This document shows, in pieces, positions 51,454-62,439 of a stretch of 64,000 bases of DNA; the first letter of the stretch is position 1; every line of letters begins with the position of its first letter. Under the pieces are notes generated by a model that worked only from the letters and a program-made list of their open reading frames with translations, did no database searches and was not told where the DNA came from. The translations under genes were made by a program, and so were the position numbers. The DNA comes from Spirodela intermedia (Eukaryota; Streptophyta; Magnoliopsida; Alismatales; Araceae): NCBI GenBank assembly GCA_902729315.2, contig LR746276.1, positions 2,834,169 through 2,898,168 on the forward strand. Direction: 5' to 3'.

Positions 51454-53622
51454 AGAGAGAGGTTACTCTTTGAGTAGAGAGGGGGCCTTGTTGGCGCCCG
51501 GGGGTTCATTGATGTTCCTGATTTGGAGGGTGTCCGGGAGGAGAGGATGCATCCTGTACACACACGTGAACTCTTCGGTAAGGGAATAGGGGACACCGTG
51601 GTCGTTGGGCTCCTTGAGCCCCACGAGGCCACTCAAAGCAAGCCCCAGCGTGGCTCCTCCAACGTGGCCGAAGATGCTCTTGAACCTCTTCCCCAGGAGC
51701 CCATACCTACACCAGAGACCCACAAATTCTTAGAATCATATGAGGAGCATCCATGTTATGGATGTAGGATATACATAAAACGTATGAATCTGGACGTGAA
51801 CATCATACGAGGGGGAAGAGAGAGGGAGAGAAAGCCGTCCCCCACCAGTTGCCATGCATGCCGGCATTGAGGGTGTCGGTCTTGAGGAGCTCCACGGTCC
51901 AGTCGATGGTGTGGATCTTGGCGATCACCGCCGACGTCACCAGCCTCGCATACTGGAACAACTTTTCGTCCTCGAGCTCCGGGTATTCCTTCTGCGCGAG
52001 GATAGGCCTCAGCTCGTTAGCGTCACAATTAGCAAGAGGATGAGGATGAGGATGATGGATAATGACGAGGAGAAGGAAGAGGAGGAGGAGGAAGAGGAGG
52101 AGGAGGAAGAAGAAGAAGAAGAAGAAATAGAAGAAGCGGTTGCACCTTGAGGGCGTCGCAGACGGCGTTGTGCTCCTTGACGAAGAGCGCCTGCAGGATC
52201 GAGATGCCGGCCCAGCTATTCTTTACGTCGCCACTGACGGCACAGCCCTGCTCATCATCAAGGAGAAGACCGTCCTCCCTGATCCTCAGCTTCCCGCCCT
52301 GGAACGTCCTCACACGCTCCGCGGCCCACTTGTCGCTCCCGTACAGCATGCTCCCGTCCCTTCGTTGCAGATCAGCCCCTCTTCATTTCCTCCTTTCTTT
52401 CCTTCTTAATATGGAGAACAATCGAATCTGCGATCTTCTTACCACCAGGAGGTTCGGATGTTCTTGTGGCCGACTGGGATAGCCCTTGAGGCGCCCACAG
52501 GGATGCTCTTTGTGGCGTAGAACCGGAAGGCCTTCAGTGGGCAGCCACCAGCGACTTCTTTCGGCGCCGTCAGCTCGATCTACACGGCCACGGTAAGTCA
52601 GACTCATACACATACATACACGAATACATATACATACGTAGACATTTGTAGCCTTCTTCTTGGCTGGGAAAGACAACAGATTTATTTGGTTCGCACAACA
52701 AAAGTCTGAATGCATGCAGAGGGACCAATGTGCAATGACGCCGGTTTTGGTCGTATTGCCCTACTCGGCCCCGGGGTTTGTAACTTATGCGGAAGAATTC
52801 TAACGCATGACTCGCTCTGCGTGCAATTCCGTCCACTGCATCGCGCCAAGGCTCTTCCCAATTATTTTTCTTCGGGAGCAATTCCGTTCGTCAGATTTTT
52901 CCTTTAGAGATGTGATGTATACTGGATTATTTATTTTTTATAAATCTAGAGAGAGAGAGGGTACCTGGCGGGTGGCCTCTAGGTGGTCTATCCAATCGTG
53001 AACCATGAACTGGATCCAGGAGGCGGCGATCACGTTGAACTGCTTCCCCGTCCCGATGAAGCTCTTCCTCTCCAGCAACTTCGTCGCCACCACAAACGGA
53101 TCTGGATCCGTAAGCTGGCCCAAAGGCGTGTCAACAGCGGATACAAACAGAGTGGGAGATCAACGTGGGAGCCGCTAGCTACCTTTCCCTGCTGGTCAAC
53201 AGGGAGAATATTCCTCCCGATGAAGGTCATCTTGCTGCCGGCTGCGGGCTTGGAGAGGTCAGTGAAGGTGCCGTCGTCGGAGCGGAAGGGGTGGGCGTCG
53301 GGGTTGGGGTCGACGGAGTCGATCTTGCCGACGGCGAGGAGGTTCTGCCTGTTGTAGATGATCCGGCGGAAGGTGAGGTAGGTGAGTCCGAGGAACACCG
53401 GCAGCCTGTGCCATAACCCCAGCTTGTCGACGACATGCACCATCTGAGAAGAGAGAGAAAAAGAAATGGATCGTGCGACTAGAAATCGATCAACCTTCAG
53501 ACTACGGGCTGGCGCTGATGCGTTGATGACGTTCTTACCAGGAAGAGGATCTTGTGGCCAAAACTCATCCTGTTGTACTCCGCCCGGAGGCTCGGGTGGA
53601 CGAGGAAACTGAAGAGAGCCAT
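50194..53622 (-). CDS. DOX1: alpha-dioxygenase, copy B (tandem paralog)
   Basis: Ten exons on the minus strand with lengths identical to copy A: 53539-53622, 53183-53443, 52965-53114, 52443-52579, 52146-52359, 51846-51991, 51467-51706, 51120-51325, 50792-51035 and 50194-50419; 1908 nt, 635 residues. It begins MALFSFLVHPSLRAEYNRMS. The heme and radical motifs FMVHDWIDHL and VYRMHPLLPD are intact, as is RLQADRFF. It differs from A mainly in exons 2 to 6: for example VAGGCPLKAFRFYATKSIPV replaces the A segment in exon 4, and LLLDDEQGCAVSGD replaces LLLHDEQGRAVSGD in exon 5. The last exon is identical in protein. No stop or frameshift was found, so both copies look usable. Different substrate preference or expression is possible but not visible in sequence. 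Confidence 0.92.
51408..51462. repeat. (GA)n microsatellite in dioxygenase B intron 7
   Basis: About 55 bp of GA directly next to the splice donor of exon 7. The same place in copy A (45301-45330) has a shorter, interrupted GGGAGA/GA tract. Confidence 0.95.
52036..52135. repeat. GAT/GGA/GAA trinucleotide tract filling dioxygenase B intron 5
   Basis: Purine-only for most of about 100 bp on the plus strand. It has the same position and type as the tract in copy A but a different internal order of GGA and GAA blocks. Confidence 0.9.
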
Positions 53623-53634
53623 GGTGGTAGTCCT

Positions 53635-53659
53635 CTCTCTCTCTCTCTCTCTCTCTCTG

Positions 53660-53694
<35 letters not shown>
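53635..53694. repeat. (CT)n(CA)n compound microsatellite in the leader of dioxygenase B
   Basis: A CT run followed by a CA run lies between the start codon and the TATA-like box of copy B. Copy A has only 'tctctccctctcag' in that place, so the tract grew or was inserted after duplication. Confidence 0.95.
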
Positions 53695-53697
<3 letters not shown>

Positions 53698-53758
53698 CCT
53701 GTTCCTTTGTCGAGTCGTGGAGTCTCGATACGTTCTTGCATTCCTCGCATCCTCTCGC

Positions 53759-53766
53759 TATAAATA
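53759..53766 (-). promoter_or_regulatory. TATA-like box of alpha-dioxygenase B
   Basis: tatttata on the minus strand, 137 bp upstream of the start codon, at the position matching copy A. The extra distance is the compound microsatellite. Confidence 0.5.
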
Positions 53767-53866
53767 CTAGTCTTCCAAGATCCTCTCTCTCTCTCCGTCC
53801 CTCCCTTCTCTGAGCCGAGCTATTAATTTGTACCTGTTCTCCTTTCACACGCTCTCTCTCTACATT

Positions 53867-53870
<4 letters not shown>

Positions 53871-53911
<41 letters not shown>
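53871..53911. repeat. (CT)n microsatellite upstream of dioxygenase B
   Basis: About 20 CT units on the plus strand. The same place upstream of copy A (47646-47668) has a shorter broken CT tract. Confidence 0.95.
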
Positions 53912-53917
<6 letters not shown>

Positions 53918-54408
53918 GCCCCTTTGAGAAGTCGTCTGGACATGCTGCTATCATACTCTCTCCTTCTCCTCGCGTCTCTCTCTCTCTCTCTCTCGCGCTC
54001 GCTCCCTGTCCAGCCGGGGACGTGCCAGGCCCTTCCCCATTCCCCAAGAAGATATCAAACCCTAATGCCTCACCGTTAATAAGGCCGTTATTCATGTCCT
54101 GGCGGGCTTCCGATCGCCGTTGATAGGAGAAGCTATTCAACCGAGCTGTGTCATCTACTGTTCTTTCTGAGAACCTTCATCATCCCACCGGCCGCCATCA
54201 TAATTCCGTGTGGGTGACGATAATAAAATAAATAAATATCTTTCATTGTACCGTGCAAGATAAAAGTTTTATTCTAGGGGAAAGTTCTAAACTTGGTCAT
54301 GTGATTCCAGGTGGAACGTAATCCCATTTTTAATCCCAAAGTGTAAGAACACCACCACTGAAAATTATCGCCTGAGATTTCTAATCAGGTGGACGTTCCA
54401 AAACTTAT

Positions 54409-55723
54409 CAAGATTTTCTGGTTAGGGTTTCGTGCCTTTCCCCAAACCATTCCTTAAATAGTAAGGGAAACAAAATTTATATTTTACCGTGGGAACAATG
54501 AGCCTTCTATTTAGTGGAGAACGAAAAAAAAAAAATCAGAATCTCAAAAAGCACCCAAAAAAACTCCGAAAATAATTACAGCCCGTTAACGATGGAGGCC
54601 ACATGTCCTTTTTAAGCCCATTAATTTGTCATTGAACGACTTAGGGCAGGACCATGAATCTGACTAGGCAACGAAATGATTGGACCCTCAAACTCCAACC
54701 GCCTCAACGTTAAATGTACAGCCGGCCCCGGCCCATTTACAAGCTGCTTGCCTCAGCCCGGCCTACGACCGAATCAGGGGGGCGGAGGAGAGAGAGAGAG
54801 AGAGAGATAAGATTTGTTAATGGGTCCCACATGCACCACCAACGGCTAGGTCTGGGGGCCGGGGTGCCTTCACCACCATCGTCGAAGCTTCATCGGCGGG
54901 GAGCCAATCTCCGGCGTCTGCACCTTCTAACGTACTGTCAGGAAGCCAAGAAATCCCCTCCTCTCCCTCATTCACTATCTCTCTCTCTCAAAACTCAATA
55001 AAATATGGGCGAAGGGGAAATTGGAGAATATGAACAGGAAGTAGGAGATGAAGATTTTACCGGCCACAAGCGGTAACGACTGGGGAGAGATGACCTTTTA
55101 CGAGGACCAGTATCTGGTTGTCGTTTAGGAAGGCGACAAGCTTGGCGCTTTCGCGGTGCTGCTGCGAAGCTTCCTTGATTCCGCACCCTTTCTCTCTCTC
55201 TCTTAACGATAATCATCTCTCGGTCTCTGTCTTGCTCTATCTCCTTCCCATCATGACGCCAGTTTTCCACTGGGTTTCAGGTTAAGCACGCCACTTAGCG
55301 TCTGATAGCTCTGCCAGCATTCCCAATCCAAATACGCCGTCACTTCTCTCTCTCTCTCTGTCTCGTTATTAAAGCACCTTGTGAACTCCAGAGAAGTACG
55401 GCAATGCCCAGCATCTCGCGGGGAGTTTCCTTTCCGTTGAAAGAATCCTAAGCTCCAGTGTCTTGTCCACCATCTCTGTAATCTCTGCCATCCACGTCTT
55501 TCTCGTCCTCTCTCTCTCTTAACGATCAGGCTCTCCATCTCTATCTATCCATTTGCCCATGTCAATCTCCATTACTCTCTCTCTCCCCTTTGTCCAGACA
55601 CGGCAGAATATTTCCATGACCCTTCGTTCTCTATATAAGCTCCTCCGTGCCTCCATCATTCCCTCCGTGCTCTCTCCTTCACACTTCCCACACAAGTCTC
55701 TGCAGCGAGAGAGAGAGAGAGAG
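54409..55723. promoter_or_regulatory. spacer and promoter of the bHLH gene
   Basis: Starts where similarity between the two duplication units ends. It holds several short GA/CT tracts (54785-54808, 55190-55204, 55345-55360). It finishes with a clear TATA box and a GA-rich leader before the bHLH start. No gene is recognised. A 95-codon frame at 54714 has no recognisable features. Confidence 0.5.
55632..55638 (+). promoter_or_regulatory. TATA box of the bHLH gene
   Basis: ctatataag, 86-92 bp upstream of the start codon and well placed for a short leader. Confidence 0.7.
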
Positions 55724-57070
55724 ATGGATGGCCTGATGTCTTGCACGCCCACTTTACCACCTCAGCTCTTCTCTTCCGTGGCGATGGCGACCGCCAACTT
55801 CCCCATGCAGCCGACCCCTCTCACTCTGAAGCACCGCCTCCAGTTCCTCCTCCACACGCTACCCGACTGCTGGGCCTACGCCGTCCTCTGGCGTCTCTCC
55901 TCCTCCTCTCCCCCCGACGGCCGCCCCTTCCTCTCCTGGTCCGACGGCCACCTCCGCGGCGGTGCCGCCGCTTCCAGCAGCCGCACCAGCAGCAGCAGCA
56001 ACAGCAACAACAACAACAACACCAACGACGAAGCCTTCCTCTTCAACACGCTGGACAAGAAGAAGCTCACCGGCGGCGCCGCCGCCGAGGAGGTCGTCAC
56101 CGACATCGAGTGGTTCTACCTTGTCTCCCAAGCCCGCTCCTTCCCCGCCGGCACCTCCGCCGGCGCCGGCGACCAGCCCATCCCCTCCCGGGCCTTCGCC
56201 AATGGAGCCCACATCTGGCTTTGCGGAGCCCACGAGCTCCAGGTCTACGGCTGTGACCGCTCCCGTGAGGCCCTCCTCCACGGTGTCACCACCATTGTCT
56301 GCATCCCCACCGCCGACGGGGTCCTCGAGCTGGCCTCTGCGGAGGTAGTCCGCGAGGATTGGACCGTAGTCCAGCAGGCCAAGGCGCTCCTGGGTCACTT
56401 CCAACCACTCGGCAGCGGCGGCGCCGACGCTGCAGCCAAGCCCAAGAAGGAGGAACTCGGCGGCGGCGCCGCGGCGGTGGGGCTGATGTCGTCGCTGGAC
56501 TCAGAGCATTCCGACTCGGAGGGGCGGCGACCGAAGAAGAGAGGACGGCGGCCCGGCCCCGCCGGTGACGCCCCGGCGAGCCACGTTGAGGCCGAGCGGC
56601 AGCGGAGGGAGAAGCTGAACCACCGGTTCTACGCCCTACGTTCGGTGGTTCCCAACGTCTCCAGGATGGACAAGGCTTCCCTGCTCGCCGACGCAGTGGC
56701 CTACATCAAGGAGCTGAGGACCAGGGTGGGGGAGCTGGAGCAGCTCCGGCGGAGGACTCCGCCGCAGGCGGCGGCGGCGGTTGTGGCGGAGGGTTTGGAG
56801 GGAGGAGGGACGATGGAGGTGGAGGTGAGGGTGGTGGAGGGGGGGGAAGCGATGGTGAGGGTGACGGCGGCGGCGGAGGGACGTGGGCATCCAGCGGCGA
56901 GAGTGACGGCGGCGCTGAAGGAGCTGGACATGAAGGTGCACCACGCGAGCATGACGACGGTGAAGGGAGTGATGGTGGTGGACGTGGTCGCCGGTGCCCC
57001 CACGGGGCTCCTCTCTGAGGAGGCCCTGAAGGGCTCTCTCATCGCCATGCTCGAGAAGCAGCAATCCTAG
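55724..57070 (+). CDS. MYC-type bHLH transcription factor (bHLH14/JAM-like)
   Basis: Single exon, 448 residues. The ATG at 55724 directly follows an 18-bp GA tract; longer in-frame ATGs upstream lie before or at the TATA box and are rejected. The N-terminal bHLH-MYC_N region starts at [20 protein letters not shown]. It contains [12 protein letters not shown], then a Ser/Asn-rich insertion, then [17 protein letters not shown] and [15 protein letters not shown]. Such regions bind JAZ repressors and MED25 in jasmonate signalling. The bHLH (about 283-335) has the E-box-reading residues His287, Glu291 and Arg295 in [22 protein letters not shown]-terminal ACT-like part includes [20 protein letters not shown]. 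It is shorter than MYC2 and resembles the bHLH3/13/14/17 group; activator or repressor status is unknown. Very GC-rich, hence large false frames on the other strand. Confidence 0.93.
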   Translation: MDGLMSCTPTLPPQLFSSVAMATANFPMQPTPLTLKHRLQFLLHTLPDCWAYAVLWRLSSSSPPDGRPFLSWSDGHLRGGAAASSSRTSSSSNSNNNNNTNDEAFLFNTLDKKKLTGGAAAEEVVTDIEWFYLVSQARSFPAGTSAGAGDQPIPSRAFANGAHIWLCGAHELQVYGCDRSREALLHGVTTIVCIPTADGVLELASAEVVREDWTVVQQAKALLGHFQPLGSGGADAAAKPKKEELGGGAAAVGLMSSLDSEHSDSEGRRPKKRGRRPGPAGDAPASHVEAERQRREKLNHRFYALRSVVPNVSRMDKASLLADAVAYIKELRTRVGELEQLRRRTPPQAAAAVVAEGLEGGGTMEVEVRVVEGGEAMVRVTAAAEGRGHPAARVTAALKELDMKVHHASMTTVKGVMVVDVVAGAPTGLLSEEALKGSLIAMLEKQQS

Positions 57071-58088
57071 GAGAGGAAGAGGGGAGCAGGGCCTGTAGTT
57101 CCTTCGTCTTCGTCCACCTCTGGTCGTCGATGACGGAGAAGGCAACCCTGGAAGAGGAAGAGGGAGGGAGCCACAAACACCTTCAGATCTCCTTGCCCTC
57201 GTCTCCCTCAGCTGGTGTTTCCGCTGTGCCATGTACATCGGCAGCATCAAGCCCCACGGGATCTAAAATCTTCTCTGCTCGTCCCATGTACAAATTTGGG
57301 CCTTCGTAATCGGCAACATTCCATTTTAAGCTACTTGTTCGTAGCATTTCTAGGCTTGTCAAGGGTACGAACAAATATTGGCAATATTTTGCAAAGCTGG
57401 TGTTATGTTTCCGAATAAAAGCCTAGAAAAGCATTATAATTGCTTTTCATATTTATACATATGTATTTATCTAATATCACAAGCATCATTGGAGGTGCCT
57501 ATTTCAATATTACATTTCTGCCTGCAGTCAACAAGCATGCTTGACATTATTAACCCTTGCAGCCAAAACATACGACCTTTTTCTGGGAATCTCAATTAGT
57601 AATTAAAGAATAAAAAGTAGTGTCATGAGGACAGCTGATTTGAACATTTCATAGTATGACCACATGATTGGGATAATGACTCGCTTGACTCGCAACCAAG
57701 GTTACAAATAAAATAGGGTATTGTGGAAAGTATTCTTAATATTTTGTTTTTTGTGTTTTTAAAATGCTGCTAAAATGATTAAATCATTTACCCCATCTCT
57801 CTGCTCAATGATTAATGCTAAATTTAAGCAATTTGAATATGAGCTAAGATATTGGATAGCATTATTCTAAATTTTATGAAATTATCAAAGTGTTTTGATT
57901 CAAGGCATATCATCATATGAGAATGAAGTTATATTATTTTATAATTAATCAACAATTATAAGAAAAATCAGATAAATTTTACATGTCCATTCAATGAATG
58001 AACTAAGTAATGCATTGTTGTAAGGGGAGATCCCCTGGATTAAGGGGTTGCCCAACCATGAAAGGCACATTGTATTCATGAGGGAAAA
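57071..58088. other. 3' flank of the bHLH gene and AT-rich spacer
   Basis: Likely 3' UTR for the first few hundred bases, then AT-rich DNA. No gene is seen. Confidence 0.5.
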
Positions 58089-58174
58089 AATGTGCTTCTG
58101 CAGCTCCTCTTGTCATGCATACATTGCAGTGTGCTGCAATGTATGCATGACAAGAGGAGCTGCAGAAGCACATT
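58089..58174. repeat. perfect inverted repeat: 41-bp arms, 4-nt loop
   Basis: Left arm 58089-58129 and right arm 58134-58174 are exact reverse complements around the loop tgtg. Either strand could fold into an 86-nt hairpin. It is not bounded by terminal repeats that I can see. It could be a recent foldback, a young small-RNA precursor or an assembly effect. Confidence 0.9.
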
Positions 58175-60929
58175 GAACTTGTGTCATGCAAACAATTATG
58201 AGAGCGATCAATAAAGATATAAAGGATGTAGCACAATCTTCTATAAGGAAGGAGAATAGTCAAGTAGGAAATTATGATATTGGTGAGATGAGAAAGAAGG
58301 GAGAGTAGGGGGGTTGAGAGAGACTAGGAATATGGTGGGTTCAATGGACTTCACCCATGTTCCTCTCTTGTTACCATCTAATATACACAATGTTGAACTC
58401 AAATTTCTTCATTAATTACTCCCTAATGATATAGATTACACCATTCATATATTACCTATATGACACAATGGTAAGTTACATTAAAAAATTAATAAAGTTA
58501 AAGGAGTAATCAGATTAGTAATTAATTTATAAAATAAAATATCTTTCAATTTTTACATAAATTTAAATAAATTATGTTGGGTTCTATGTTATTAAGTACT
58601 AAGAGAGAGGGTGAATTGGTTCCCTACATGTATCTTTCTTTTTTTAACTGTGCATATGTGTCGACACATGTTCCAACATAATTTATCTAATTTATATGAA
58701 ACTTGACTTAAACTTTTCCTTTTACTACAAGGTCGATCAAATTTATTTCTCTCACTCATGATAGTAATAGACACCAATATTTTATTTAATTCACACTTCC
58801 TTATACTAAGTCTAATACTAAAGAATCTTCCTACCATATTTTTACTATTTCTAACAAAAATACACTTAACTTCATATGCTCAGCTCTCCCAATACAACTA
58901 TTCGATCTTCCCACATATCCACACCTCATGGACAGGTCTTGACTAATAGCACCACGTACTTAAGTCAATGTATAATTCTCCTCAAAGAATAACACTTTTT
59001 ATGGGTAGATTCCACCTCTCTTCACCTCGTGCTTTAGTCTTACTTTCTCTCCACTAACCACTCAAGTTACCTTAGGGCATGATGGAGAGAGATAAGCTTT
59101 AAAATAGCTTTTTGATTCTTAAGTGTCAGAAATCATTAAGTAAGATGAAGTTTTAAATCTTTTCATTGAGATGCATGATTGATTTATTATAGAAAGTTGA
59201 CTTGATCTTATTCTTGAGCTGATGTAAATGATATGAATGATTGTTTCTTTGTTTAACGTTAACTTTGGTTTGCCCTCAGCTCATCCTTCTTATACTTTGA
59301 TAGATCCATGTCATTTTAGTATTTGAAAATAATCATATTAATTTGAGATATTTTCTTATTCCTATATGTGCGTTTCAATGACCTTCAGCTGCTTTTCATT
59401 TTTAAGGTTTCTTTTCTAGTTATGACTTTTCATGATATCTTGTCTAGAGATTTGCAACTGATCAACAAACACTTCTTCTTTCAAGATCTTATTTAAAAGA
59501 GAATGTTTAACTTGTCTTTAGTCTACATCTTTTGTTAATGAGTTACCATCTAGAATCTAGGCTTCTAACCTTCAGTTATACATCAGCTTACAACTTTTTG
59601 CTCATAGATATGTCATTCTTGATATTATGTTTAAATATCCTCACCTAATCAACAAATGTTGTCTTCAAGGTGAAGTTAGGATAATACTATTGAGCTTGTC
59701 ATTTAATTCACGAACTCTGATGGCATGTTAATATCTAAAGTGTATTGGGCTGATCTTAAGTTTTTAATTACTTCAAGACATGTAGGTCTCTCATAAGTAA
59801 CTTTTTACAATTCTATTTAGAGATTTATATTTCTTCAACAGTTGATGTTGCTCTTGATACTAAGTTCAAGTTTAGTCATTTCTATTGTGTCATTTTCTTC
59901 ATAGGACTCTAACGTATCACCATATAAGTTATGTGACAACAATTTCTCCATCTTCTTCTTTGCTTCATGTGAACGGTCTAACTTAGTTATCTTGTGGGTC
60001 TTAGGTTTGAATCCTACTTTAGTCACTGATCACATATTTTTATTTTAAATATTTTGACTAAATTTTTATATTGTCATTATAGTGTTCTTGATTTCAAATT
60101 TTGCCCATGTTTAGATTTGAATATTTCTGTTGTCATTTTTCTAATTTCTACAATGTTTTCTTCTTGAGTTTGAATCTCATGTCTTCTATTATGTATTTTT
60201 GATATTTCAGATATTTTTTACATTAGTGTTCCTTTCTTTACATTGCTCAAGTGCCATGTTCAAACCTTGTTAATGACTTTAATTTTTCAAAAAAAATGTG
60301 ACTTTAATGTGTTGGCACATGTTAGGTTGTACTTTTATTCAAAAATTACATTGTATTACTTTAATACAAATGATATATTAAGGGTGTGACTCCTTAGATT
60401 TGTTGTTAGTCATAAGATTGCATAGAACATCATCAATGAATATAATTTGAATGTTTGTTAATCATACTTGTCTCGTAATGAGAATAATCATGATGCCTAT
60501 AGATGAATTATGATTTAGCTTATTCAAGAATAATTCATAAATAAATTTTCTATGTGTCAAAGCCCATTGTGTGTCAACACTAAAGGCATTTACAAACTAT
60601 TAGGAAAACTCTAAATATTTAATATAAAATGAATAATTATGCTTCTAATCATGATTTTTTTATAATGATCTTCATTGAAGAAATTAAAAATCACTAAAAA
60701 TGTCTAAAGAAATGGGTTGAATTAATAGAAGAGTTAATCTAAATTACTATTGTAAGTGTTGCAATATAAATAATAGTTGATGTATGTGATTTTGATATTC
60801 AAAAAAAAATTATTTATTGAATACTCAATGAATTTTATGAGAGCTTGTATTAAGAGTTTAATATTTTTGAGAATTATTCAGTATGTATAATGTTAATACT
60901 CTTATGGTCTAACAAAATATGAAAAACAT
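58175..60929. other. AT-rich gene-free region
   Basis: No gene. Between about 59500 and 60290 the minus strand contains phrases such as gattcaaacctaagaccca and catgagattcaaactcaag, of the same style as 49200-49500. It may therefore be the same repeat family in opposite orientation. A 63-codon frame at 59835-60026 (-) falls in this repeat and is not called. Confidence 0.4.
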
Positions 60930-61520
60930 CAACAAGTATCAAACCTGAAATTTTGACAACAATACATCAAAAGCCTCAATGAAGAAATACCTAGAAAATC
61001 ACAAATCCAACTCAAAATTTGGACGACAACAAGTTGAAAGTCTCAATGAAGAAATATTTGACAATATTTGACAAGATATTCAAGGCAATGGTAAGTATCT
61101 AACTCTAAATTTAGACAATGACTTGTCAAAACCTTAGTGAAGAAATACATAGAAAGTCATGAAGTGTCAAAGGCACCAGAAAATATCAAACTCAAAATCT
61201 AAAGAATGTCACAATGGAAGCTTTTATGAAAAGGTATCTAAAAAATCATAAAAAAAGGAAGAGGTTGTCAATGTATTCTAAAGAGTGATATGTCTACAGA
61301 TTATGTGGAGACAACAATGAATTAAATGAGCTTATTTCAACTCACCCTCAACAAAAAAATGTTATTTGATAAAAAATGAATATATAATTCAAGTTTCAAA
61401 TTAAATAGATGAGATAATAAAAAAATTTGAAGCACTAAACATGCAAAGGTCATCAGAATGTATTTTGGACTAAGAATTCAATTCGTGTGACCATTTTTCA
61501 AGACTAGAAATGACATGTGA
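60930..61520. repeat. dispersed repeat, related to 49200-50000
   Basis: Internally repetitive: caaaagcctcaatgaagaaat, ttgaaagtctcaatgaagaa and caaaaccttagtgaagaaat recur about every 80-110 bp. The right end matches the style and order of 49795-50000. No coding capacity is seen. Confidence 0.55.
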
Positions 61521-62252
61521 ATGTTGAAGATAAAAAGAAAAGAGCTTGTTAAGAGAAACGAATGCTATCTATGCTCCAACGAATATCTTTCACTCTTTAT
61601 CATAATTCAGCCACTATGAGTTTCAACGAAGAATAAAAAGCTACGTCAATTCTTTATTTGTCATTAATGATTCAAAAAAATATTTTTCTCAAAATGTGAT
61701 GCTCTCTATCAAGCCTTAAAGTACTTGGGTGGTGAGAGCAAAGGTATTTTGGCTAAAGCACATGATGTTGAGAGCTTGGTTGTGTTCATAAAGGCCGAGG
61801 TTTCTAAGGAGATTGAACTAGGGTGATTGAGATGTTGATCCATTTAAAATCAATGTGTCTTTCTAAGTGGAAATAGTAAACTCCAACAAGAAGGATCCTC
61901 CAATACTAGAACTAGCTAAGTAATAGGTAAATCAGTATATAAATCATTGGTGTCCTTGATAGTGAAGAGAGAATCATGAGAAAACTCATATTATTTATAT
62001 TGAGAGAAAGAGAATGATGGGAATCAAAGCTGTCATGTCATCAATGTTTGCCACATTAGTAGAGGCTACCACATCATTCTCATACAACACATCATCCTTA
62101 TAGTTGATGTGTCATTCCCACATCAACACGTCATTTGGTGAATCAATACCTTCTTTCATTATCTATAAATATCCTTATAACGTCGATTGAAAAAAATGAA
62201 GAGGAGAAGACATAAATTTCTTTAGTTAAGATTAACCAAGTTCACCTTGTTT
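61521..62252. other. AT-rich gene-free region
   Basis: No gene, RNA gene or clear repeat structure is recognised. Confidence 0.4.
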
Positions 62253-62439
62253 AGGATTTGTTTTGTGAGGACCATCATCGCACCAATAGGGTTGGTCATG
62301 AGGACTCCGTCGCCTAGTAGGGTTGGTTGTGAGGATCCCATTGCCTTGATAGAGTTGATTGTGAGGACCACATCATCCCAATAAGGTTGGTCATGAGAAC
62401 CCTATCAACCCAGTAGGGTTAATCATGAGGACCCATCCT
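62253..62439 (+). repeat. diverged 32-bp minisatellite (about six units)
   Basis: Units of about 32 bp start agggttggtcatgaggac, agggttggttgtgaggatcc, agagttgattgtgaggacc, aaggttggtcatgagaacc and agggttaatcatgaggacc, after a first, more diverged unit. No open frame runs through. Confidence 0.85.

Noticed and set aside
53030..53914. 294-codon open frame on the minus strand over dioxygenase B exons 1-3
   Set aside because: It reads through introns and microsatellites; only the exon 2 part is real protein, and the spliced model fits the family exactly.
55859..57250. Long open frames opposite or out of frame with the bHLH gene (up to 204 codons)
   Set aside because: They arise from the extreme GC content of the real coding strand and show only low-complexity Pro/Arg/Gly/Val composition.
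58003..58263. 86-codon minus-strand frame at the hairpin
   Set aside because: The frame crosses the inverted repeat and has no recognisable domain; the palindrome explains its length.
62253..62439. Possible CRISPR-like array
   Set aside because: Units are contiguous, diverged minisatellite copies without unique spacers, in plant nuclear DNA.
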